From the NCBI GenBank assembly GCA_008828725.1, contig MEHQ01000550.1:124001-188000 (forward strand): a DNA stretch of 64,000 bases, written 5' to 3'. This DNA is from Saccharina japonica. Lineage: Eukaryota; Sar; Phaeophyceae; Laminariales; Laminariaceae. This document shows positions 55,405 to 64,000 of the stretch, piece by piece. Made by a program: the position numbers and the translations under genes. How positions within the stretch are numbered: the first letter of the stretch is position 1; each line of letters opens with the position of its first letter. Below the pieces are notes generated by a model. The model searched no databases. It saw only the letters and a list, made by a program, of their open reading frames with translations, and was not told the DNA's origin.

Positions 55405-56078
55405 CTTAGTGATTACCGGATAGTCATATGACGACACTCACAATACCACTGTTCTGAGGCTGACCGGCATTCTGGCATATGACTGGCGCTCAATAATCGG
55501 CGTTGGGCCTACACTTGAAACCGTAGGAACATTTTAGCCCGAGGTTGATGAAGGCATCAATCTGTACCGAACGTGCGTTCTTATCCACACATACTGAAGT
55601 ATACGCACAGCGACGACGTTTGGCTCCCTTGCAGCGTTGTCAGGTCAGGCCCGATCGTACAGCACACCTGCCTGTCTATTGAGGAAACGCAAACCACGAC
55701 CTACTTAATGGTTTACCTGGAATATTATGCGGGTGGTCGCCTTGATCGATAGTAAATGACGGTGGCCAAGAGGCCCTGCTCGCTCCAAAAATGACGACAG
55801 AGGCCTGTGTAGGAGGCCACGCGGAGAAACCCCGTTCGTGATCAATTATTTTCGTGAGCAATTCGTGCTAGAATATGGCCAGTAATTGGAGACGTGGCGG
55901 AGATTGTGTCGAAGAGGGTGTGAGCACCCTCGTGAAAATACGACTTACTTCGTGACGGGCAGGAGATGCAGGATTTTCATCTATTCGTTTTGGAACAATG
56001 CGTTAGCCCATATATAGCTCGCGATATGTATGGTAAGGATTTGTGAAAACTACACAGAAACGCAGTTGGAGCTTACAC

Positions 56079-56290
56079 GGCAGTTTCCAATACCAGCATC
56101 GGTGGGGTGTCGGTGGGTTCATGCGTAGCCAGAAATCCCAGCGGCCGCAGGACGTGTTCTAGCCGCACCCATGCTCGGGCGTGGATGTCAGCCTCGCCTC
56201 GTAGGTGATGCAGAGGGTCTCGCAATGATTTAGGGATCTTGGTGGCCACCTGGAATGCAGCGGGGCCGGTAGCCGCGTTTCGTAAGGGGG
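56079..56290 (-). CDS. Protein kinase exon: N-lobe
   Basis: The minus frame reads GPAAFQVATKIPKSLRDP, with the ATP-anchoring Lys in VATK. RGEADIHARAWVRLEHVLRP follows, with the helix-C Glu, then the hinge side PPMLVLETA. The donor is GCC|GTGTAAG. A stop lies about 36 bp upstream in frame and no good acceptor was seen, so the glycine loop exon is missing or the 5' boundary is non-standard. A hinge exon of some 20-40 residues is also needed between this and 55404. The gene may be degenerate. Confidence 0.6.
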
Positions 56291-56299
56291 ACGGTTGAG

Positions 56300-57619
56300 T
56301 ATATCAATATTTTACAGTTTATGTAAGCCCGACATACATCTCACTGACGTTCGTCGCGACTGACACACGGCAGGGATTATATACGCATGTGTACATCCGC
56401 GGTACCATTATGTAGGCCACCCGACATGTCATCGAGCCCCTCTCAACCTGCGCCGACTCGGTTCCAGATCCACCACGATTTATTGATAGTTGTGATGTGC
56501 ACTGATAACGTTACGTTGTGAGCTGACTCGATCGTATACAGGGAGAAGTTCGTGTCCGATCGGGGTTACTTAAGGCCTCGCGAAGCACAACACAGGCTAT
56601 CGTCTCAATATTAATGGAGAGTGTACTGCTGCGCATTCTATTGCTGTGTGGATTGAGCTTTGTAACACCCAGTTACGTTGTGAATTGTGTCACAGTACAG
56701 GATAGCCATCATAAGCAGTAGTATGGTATGGACGACGATACACTAAAAACACCGTGATAACTACAATACTTGGCATCTGGATGCTGTTGAGTCTCATTAT
56801 CGAACGATATGTAAAATTCTAGACTAATGGCATCGATATCCACAAGCATCCATAACAAGCATGGTCCCGTGGGAAATATCGAGTTAAACACATATATTAA
56901 TAGTACAGGACCCGCAAGCAAATTGTCGGGGGTCAACAACGAACAGGTATCATAGACTGACCTCCTTAGATTTTCTCCTAGAGACCCGATATTATAAGTG
57001 ACAGGAATGTTGTACAGTGATAACAAGGCAGTACCGTTTAGGGTGATACCGTCCGATATCTGCGGACCGGGTCGTCCCGAAAGGACTCGGTGCGAGCGCG
57101 GTCGAGGAAGCTCTCGGCACAGCCGGGGTCGGTGATTACATGCCTACGGCGAGGAAAAGGCGGACAGAGAGGTGGACCTCATCGCGAAAAAACGTGACAA
57201 GAGCCCAAGTATATCATGATACTGAATACCAAGCACAATGCTCAGGAGCGCTGACCACACAGGGTGATGGAAACCCTCAAGGGCTCATCCCGCGGTAGAA
57301 GTTGCGCGTTTTGGCTCGATGATTTTATGACCGGTTGGGATCCTCGAGTGAGCAACTACCGGTTAGTATGATAACTTCACCAACATTGCTAACCCTTTGT
57401 TGAAGGACCAAGGCATACACACGTCTGTCGGGTTACGTGAACAAACTTCTTTGAAGTCATATTTGAGGCAAGAGAGACATTAAACTCCTCATGCCAGGAA
57501 GCCATATTGGTTGCTCTTACAAAGCGCATTACACCAAACGCGGCGTGTGCGATACACTACTGGGCATCACTGGGTAGTTTTGAGAGAAATCAGACAGAAA
57601 CAATATGATCTGAGACATA
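56300..57619. other. Mostly unannotated stretch upstream of the kinase exons
   Basis: One minus frame (56709-57026, 105 codons) is hydrophobic and protein-like (LLAGPVLLIYVFNSIFPTGP, then LLWMLVDIDAISLEFYISFD). It might be a membrane-spanning exon, but there is no recognised domain and no phase link to the kinase. The region 57050-57170 is GC-rich without a clear frame. Confidence 0.3.
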
Positions 57620-58335
57620 TGAGCTGGGCCAGCCATAAAATGGTTTAAAGGTCGGATTGGCCATGCCTCCATCAATTTTTCGAATTTGGACTTGATTGTT
57701 TTACACGGTGTAGTTCATGCACTCATCGACAGGTTGATCTTCGGCCATATTCATTATTTCATTCTTCCAAGAGATGTAACCGATCCAAAAACCCGAAAAA
57801 TACAAAAGCGGCCAACACTACAGTAGTATAAAAAACAAGAACATAAATAGGGCCGACAATTAATGCCGTTGAACGTGCGAGTCAAATCCGGGGTTAAAAA
57901 CTCAGTGCAAAATTATCAAAATTGAGCGGAGCATCGCAGAAAAGCCATTTTTTGTCGTAATGACTTGACTAATGTATGGAAATCGAGTTTTGTATTATCT
58001 TTTGATAGGTGGCGAATTGGGCAACGAGGCTTTCATCGCTCTTCTCTTTGTGTCTTCAGCACTGTTTCCACCAAGTTTCATATATATCAAAAACGACGAT
58101 TTCTGTACGAGCTTTGTGTCAAAAAGTCGGTGTTTTGTGTTTTTGAGTTTTCGCGGATATCTCAGCGAGATCAAGTCGGGAAAATAAAAAGTACAGAATT
58201 TTTCACGTGTACACTTTTTTTGCATAAGCAATGGTGCGTCAGGGTTAGTGCTGCCAAGTTTTGTAACCCAATTTGCAGTGGTTCACAAGATACGACTCTA
58301 CAAAAGTGTATCCGTTTTACGGCTGGCCCAGCTCG
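57620..58335. mobile_element. TA-flanked TIR family, copy 2
   Basis: Ends are TGAGCTGGGCCAGCCATAAA and its near-complement GGCTGGCCCAGCTCG, with TA just outside (CATA|TGAG and CTCG|TAGC). Length is 716 bp against 709 bp for copy 1. The interior is related near the left end. The 143-codon plus frame crossing its right end is a by-product. Confidence 0.8.
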
Positions 58336-59115
58336 TAGCTACTTTGCAATAATACCAGGTATGTATCTTGGGTCGAGATTACGCCCATTTTTGTAGGGTT
58401 GCTGTTGTAAGTGTGCTGTTGCAAGTGTGCTGACTACAAGTCGCCAGCTAGCTGTTACTGTAGTTCGCTAGGTATTGCAGATAGTTGCAGAGATGCCAAC
58501 TATCTGACTATTTGTTCGGATGTCCCTATACGAAGTATGTGCAAGATGTCTTGCTTGTTTTGTTAAATAATGTTTGTGCGTACAATGAAGGCAAGTACCT
58601 TATATTTTGCCTACGGCGGCGCCATCAGCGGGATCCTCCGGAAGGACCTCCGCCTTGTCCCGCCGGGGCGCCTCCCGCAAGCCCAAACCAGCCAGCTTTG
58701 TTTTTGTTAGCTTCGCTTGCGTGAGTCTCGTCGACGAAGGGCAATGTTTATGCCGCACGATTTGTGGATCAAAAAGGGAGATTTCCGATCTGAGACAAAA
58801 TTGGGCTTTCTTATGCAGCCGGAAAATATTAATTTCGATGCCAATTGTTTCTATCGACCAATCAAATCCGTGCATCCCGTCGAAAATGTCGACCTTTTCG
58901 ACTTGCATGGCCGAACTGTGTGTTTGCGGCCCGTCGCATGTCTAGTCACCCATTATCCCGCTTCTCTGGATTACACCATACAACTAGCCCAAATTCAGCA
59001 GCCTACAGCAGCTCCGATTCTGGCTTGACTGACTGCTGTTACTACTGCTGTGGCTTGCTGCGAGTCATCTTGCCATACCCCTTTCTCCACCCGCCAGCGA
59101 CGCGTACCATACCAC

Positions 59116-59317
59116 AGGTGACCGGGAGCCCGCCCTTGCACAACGTGGGTTTACACATGTCCTTGTGGAGGGACTGAACGATATACCAAACCGCACAATG
59201 CGTCGACAACCTCTGAAATCGGCACACTTCGGAAATGGCGTGCTACATTGTTCAATACCTCCGAAATTATTTTGCCACCCCCACACTTTTGCAAGGGGGG
59301 GGTCCCGGCCTCCTGTG
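59116..59317. mobile_element. Small TIR element, copy 1
   Basis: CACAGGTGACCGGGAGCCCG… at the left and the reverse complement of CCCCACACTTTTGCAAGGGG… at the right agree over about 37 bp with a few mismatches. A related sequence occurs at 62782-62970. No ORF. Confidence 0.65.
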
Positions 59318-59960
59318 CATCGGACGGCAACCGTGCACGGAAAATAAGACATTTTGCTGTCAGGTGCGTTCGCGTTGGACACTCTCGATGAAGTCCAACA
59401 ACACAACCTCGACGCTGACTCATATGAGGGATCCCCAGGCACCTAGAAGCCGCGTACAGGACGCGAAGTAGTTTCACACAACTGACTTTCGCCTGGCTTA
59501 GATGTCACATCAGACGCCTTGATAAAGAGCCAAAATAAAGCACAAAGCACAAAGTCGTCTCGACTGACCATAAGGAAGGGGGTTCAAAAACAAACCCGGT
59601 CGAGCTGCCATGGTATGCAAAGAGAGAAAGAGGCCTGCAAAACCGAACCTTTAGTTTTCTCCTTCCTCGAACATCAGCACGCACGCACACACACAGGCCG
59701 GTGGCTAAAATATATACAAAAACCAATCACAGCAACATCACACAGGATCGACGGAGGGATATATTCGGTGCTTGTAGTGCTGTAAAAAAAGGAGGTAGGA
59801 GTGCAAATATCACCAATGTCGTTTCGTGGATCACGGTCGGAAACGTATGCAGATTCTGGTGTTTGTAGGCTCAACTTGTGCTCGATCTAGGGAGGAGGGG
59901 CGCACTTGATATTTGGCGTGGCTACTATACTCTACTAGAGGGTTTGAGGAGAGTGCCGTG

Positions 59961-59985
59961 GGTTAGGGTTAGGGTTAGGGTTAGG
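59961..59985 (+). repeat. Interstitial telomere-type repeat (GGGTTA)4
   Basis: Four GGGTTA units are followed within 10 bp by an inverted CCCTAA unit. Further single or double units lie at 60531-60541, 60590-60606 and 61700-61707, and also at 24902-24919. Confidence 0.85.
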
Positions 59986-59994
59986 CGTAACCCT

Positions 59995-61680
59995 AATGCC
60001 GAGTGCCGTGGTATTGCAATAACACTTGCCATGACAGTCTATGGCATTGTCGTCGAGCGCCATGGCACTTCATGGCACTTCATGGGCTCCCACTTGCTGT
60101 CATGGTGCTTTATGGCAATGCCGTGGGGGTGCTATCGGTACTACAGTAATGGCAATACCAATGACAATACCATGGGGTTCAGGGATTGCACGGCGGCATG
60201 CCATTAAAGACACCCTGGCATTGTCATGGTATTGACCCATCGCATTGCCATGGAAAGGCCCATGACTATTACATGGTGCCATGGAATGGCGTATGGTAAA
60301 TTCGTGGCAATGCCTAGCACTGGCAAGCACTACCAATGTATCGTCACGGTGAGTAAATGATATCGCCATGGGGGAGCATGGTATCGCCATGGGTTACCAT
60401 GGCATTGCCATAACAACGTATAGCATTGCGATGGCAGGCCACGACATTGCCATGAGCATGCCATGACATGTGATGGATTGCCAGCTGCAGTCTCACACAT
60501 GCTACGGTAGAGGTGCACCATGCTTTTTTCTTAGGGTTAGGGGTGGTCAATTGAGGGGCTCTATATCTCACCCGGGTAGGTGTGTTAGGTAACCCTAACC
60601 CTAAGGAAACACATAATATGCTTCGCGATGGTCAGTCCCATGGCCTAAATATAACATGAGTAATAGGGTTATTGCATCACACCAATGAAATTCCGACGAC
60701 TTTGGCATATTAAGTATAATAATGCCCGTCGTTCAGAAAACGTTTTATAAAAAAAAAACTATATCTAGCGTAGCACGCGTCGTCTATGGCAATGGCACGT
60801 AGCTCACGGCAATGCGACGACACGCCCATGGCATTACCACGACAGTCGATGGAAATACCATGTTTTGCAATGAAATTGCCATGATGGCCCATGTTAATGC
60901 CATGGCGTGCCATGGGGGTTCAGGGCAGTGTCACGGCGTGCCATGAGGGTGCCATGGCGTGCTATGAAGGTTCATGGGAATACCATGGCATGGCATGGCA
61001 ATGCCATTGTAGTCCATGATAAAGTATAATAATATGCCATGATACCTGATATTGTATTCGATCTGCCGGCGCCATTGTACAGCAGTACGCCGGTCGCCCC
61101 GGTGGTCTAGTGGTACCCTCGAGTTCTCCTAAGAGTTGATTTACGGGGTTCGATCATCACGTGGGTCGGACTTTGAGTTTATTTGCCAAAACAAAAACAA
61201 AAAAACGGAATCAACTGCTGAGAGCGCCTATTAATAGTAGCGTCGGTAGGCACAATTCGATGTGAGTCGGCGAGAGAAGAAAGGGCTGAAGTCTTCTCGT
61301 AATAAAAATGCAAGGCACGAACCGTAGTGGGGGAGGAGGGAGAGGAGCCCACTTTGTGACCCCGGATCTGAGTAAGGACTACAGTAAGGAGGAGAGAGAA
61401 AAGAAGTGCGAAAATAATAAAAGGGATGATAAAACCAAAACCAAAATGTCGTATGCCGTGGCAAGGGCAATGGCATCGCCGTGAGCAGTGTGTCATGGCA
61501 TGTTGCCCTGGCGTTTTGCAATGTCAATGTCAAGGGCCGTTATGGTGCGCCATGACCCATGAAATTGCCATGACAAGGCTATGGCGTGCCATCACATGTC
61601 ATAGCAGTGCCATGGTGGTTTGTGGCAATGGTTTGGTGGCCCACGACAATGCCTCGGAATGCCATGAAAAAGCCAAATAA
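59995..61680. repeat. CATGG/ATGGCA-rich zone, about 1.7 kb, with a SINE inside
   Basis: Words such as CCATGGC, TGCCATGG, ATGGCAATGCC and CATGACA recur every 10-20 bp at 59995-60480, 60785-61020 and 61440-61680, in both orientations. The blocks are separated by telomere-type units and by the SINE at 61089. No coding frame follows it. Confidence 0.75.
61089..61442 (+). mobile_element. tRNA-derived SINE, copy B
   Basis: It begins GCCGGTCGCCCCGGTGGTCT, with an A-box-like TGGTCTAGTGGTA and a B-box-like GGTTCGATC at 61147. It continues with a body shared with copy A (13429) and ends in A/C-rich AAAACCAAAACCAAAA. The pol III promoter boxes at tRNA spacing plus an unrelated body define a SINE. The tRNA part is too diverged to name the amino acid. 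Confidence 0.75.
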
Positions 61681-62781
61681 TGTAGATCCCTACCGGGTTG
61701 GGGTTAGGGGCGGAAGGGGACACAACCTTTAAGTTACTGTTTGCAGAACCAGCTTCTGTTGTCCTGTTTTAGTCGAGGAGGTAATGCAGTCACTTGGGTT
61801 GAATGGGGTATTGGACTAATGCTATAGTAGTAGGGGGGCTATGCCAAGTTTCACTACTGCATTGTGACCTCTCGGGCGAGTGGCTCTCTACCTCGCTCAA
61901 AATTAGCCAAACATTGAGTTCTAACTAACGCAGAGTAACTAACAATGCCATGGACGCGCGCGTGGTTAAAGCATAAAGATGGGCATATGCATGAAGACCG
62001 CACAGAAGTAAGGTTGTCGCTCGTCGTGAAACATAAGTATGAACATATGTATGAATACCTCAAAGAAGTAAGGTAGTCGCTCGGTCGAGTGGTTTTGAGC
62101 GGCCGAAGAATTATGACCTGAGATACACCCCTTTACCGTAGCACCAGTCATTGGGGTACATCGAGCTGTCTAAACTGCGAAAAGGTCGTGTAATCTACAG
62201 TGAAAATACATGGTCGTGGGATAATACTGCACCAATGCTCGACGCCAATCGAGGAACGACATCTACAGTAGTACGTTTCCCAATAAGGTGGCCGTGATGG
62301 CGATTCTGTAAGCGTGACAGCCGGTACATGGTGCTCCCATCCCTCTACATACAGGTACATGCAGGTACAGGTACAATGCCAGAACAGCAGCGTTTTGCGT
62401 TTCGCAGGTATAGTCAGTTTTTCTAACCCCACACAACCGTGCGGACAAGCGGACGTTCCGGTGTTGTGCTTCTACAGTAGAGGCAGCAACAGCGGTTTCG
62501 CACTATTAATATACTATTACTACGGTAGCCGTCGAAGGTACATTTTGCCAAATATCTTGCGGAAATGCTACGAGACTCGTCTCGCAATGGCCGTCAATGC
62601 GCACGGCACCGAGCGTCTTTGAATCTAACTGCGACGAGCGTCTGCGTGTGGCTAAACAAGGGCGATACGTCAAAATTCCTCATCCTGTACGTAGCTCTTA
62701 CTGTATGTATGTAGGGTTTCAGTCGTGCGATATCTACAACGCATTCCAAAGCATGCAAAAACAGAATCATCACGTTATAGC

Positions 62782-62970
62782 ACAGGTGACCGAGACCCCC
62801 CCTTGCACAATGTGAGGCAAAAACAGGTTGTAGTGGAAACATTGAAAATGTAGCACACGGTACGGCGACCTGAATTGAGAAGCTCTAGACATCTCTTGGG
62901 GTTGGCCACATTGTTCAATATCTCCACAACAATGTACAGTACTACAGTAAACCCCACAAGGGTTCGACAA
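62782..62970. mobile_element. Small TIR element, copy 2
   Basis: The left end CACAGGTGACCGAGACCCCC and the internal CACATTGTTCAATATCTCC match the element at 59116. The right end is more diverged. Confidence 0.5.
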
Positions 62971-64000
62971 CCTGTCTGTCTATTCGGTACGATTTGATAC
63001 GCCTAATGTTTTACTACAAGTAGTTTGCTCAGTGTAACCACAAGGGTTGTTTTACACCCTATGCAATGGGAGCTTGTGAAGGTCGCAACAACAGCAACAG
63101 GATACATCAGCAATGCGTGAGAAAAAATAGCCCCAAAACAAAATATTACCCTTCTGCCCTCCGAATGGGTACTATATTGTGGTGTCAGGGAATCAGGTCC
63201 TCGTGCTGGCCCTACCCTAAATGCAGGCGAAGCAGGAATTAATACGACTAACGTGCTTGCATTAAGCTTGGTATATAACCTTCGGTCCATTGCTTTGGTT
63301 TCTATTCTGACGTTGGGGGGGTGTTGTGTCGTTTTTGTCATTCAGTCGTCCTCAAAACCCTGCTTAATTCAGTATTGTAGGCCTGCAAGTTTCGACAAAT
63401 AACCAGCTGGAACGACTTGACCGGGGTAGAAAGCGGCGCCAACATACGAACTATTATTAATTAGTGTACACTTATTCTAACTTCACGAGCTTCGGTCAGA
63501 ACGATACCAGTGTAATCCCAGTATTTATTGTGTGTCTCGAAGATGGAGACACATTGCAGTATTGCCTTCACATACTGTACTTTTCATACTGTAGTACTTC
63601 GGTATGACTTGAATTATTTCACACCACTGTACTTCAAGTAATTACTGGTTGTATTGTGCCATTGTTTCCGTACGGAGTATACGAACACGTTTTAGAAGCT
63701 GAGCTTTTGACCAGGATAAGCTTTCTTACTTGGGATATACGCCCGTTGTAGGTACGCCTGAAGAGTTTGTGACTACGCTGCTGCCGAAGCTATTATATTG
63801 GGCTGGACGAACGTGGCTGCACTGGGTACGAGTGCAACAAAATCTGAACAAAACAACCAGCTGGGAGGGTCGGCTGTACGAGTAATGCGCGCATGCGAGC
63901 TATACTTGTCTGCGACCGCCACATTATTACAACACCTTTCTTCCCCCAGGGCCGTCTCGGGTCCTTGCACCTTCCAGCACAAGCAGGCAATACACCAGTA
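62971..64000. other. No supported feature
   Basis: Only short frames without splice context or family signal were seen. Confidence 0.4.

Noticed and set aside
1-64000. CRISPR arrays, bacterial operons, ribosome binding sites, rRNA genes
   Set aside because: None seen, and the sequence is eukaryotic in gene structure.

Overview
The window is nuclear DNA of an intron-rich, repeat-rich eukaryote. A brown alga or a close stramenopile relative fits best. This is inferred from TTAGGG-type tracts, many long G/C homopolymer runs, short GT-AG exons split by introns of about 0.5-2 kb, and non-LTR retrotransposon proteins of a kind I associate with Ectocarpus-like genomes. I could not run a similarity search. 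Three single Ns (3872, 9214, 17091) mark unresolved joins, two beside and one inside repeat or G-run sequence.

Region 1 (1-20.7 kb, + strand): the 3' part of a large multi-exon gene. Eight exons from 6968 to 16058 join with matching phases and end in a stop codon, if the N inside a G-run at 9214 hides a length error. The product looks like a bridge-like (repeating beta-groove, VPS13/FMP27-type) lipid-transfer protein. Five less certain exons lie between 1 and 4.2 kb. The last two exons and flanks (13763-17090) are repeated almost perfectly at 17362-20689. The two units are separated by copies of a short mobile element and an N, so the duplication may be real or an assembly join.

Region 2 (20.7-30.3 kb): a probable minus-strand gene of unknown function (exons at 26361-26453, 25412-25535, 25032-25170 and perhaps more), then a decayed non-LTR retrotransposon (27828-29140) and a second 3' fragment of the same family.

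Region 3 (30-46 kb): accessory DNA dominated by small mobile elements. There are three TIR elements with TA at both ends or near-perfect inverted arms, two fragments of a second retrotransposon protein, a Gln-rich repeat present twice in opposite orientation, and a long hairpin.

Region 4 (46-64 kb): scattered coding-like ORFs, a minus-strand protein kinase gene fragment (56290-55205), a second copy of one TA-flanked TIR family, a tRNA-derived SINE, telomere-type tracts and a 1.7-kb zone rich in CATGG/ATGGCA words.

The most unusual signal is a short dispersed element, at least eight copies here, whose one end always abuts a C-run (G-run on the other strand). At two insertions the C-run plus the 6-9 bases after it is duplicated, as expected for a retroelement that targets poly-C/poly-G.
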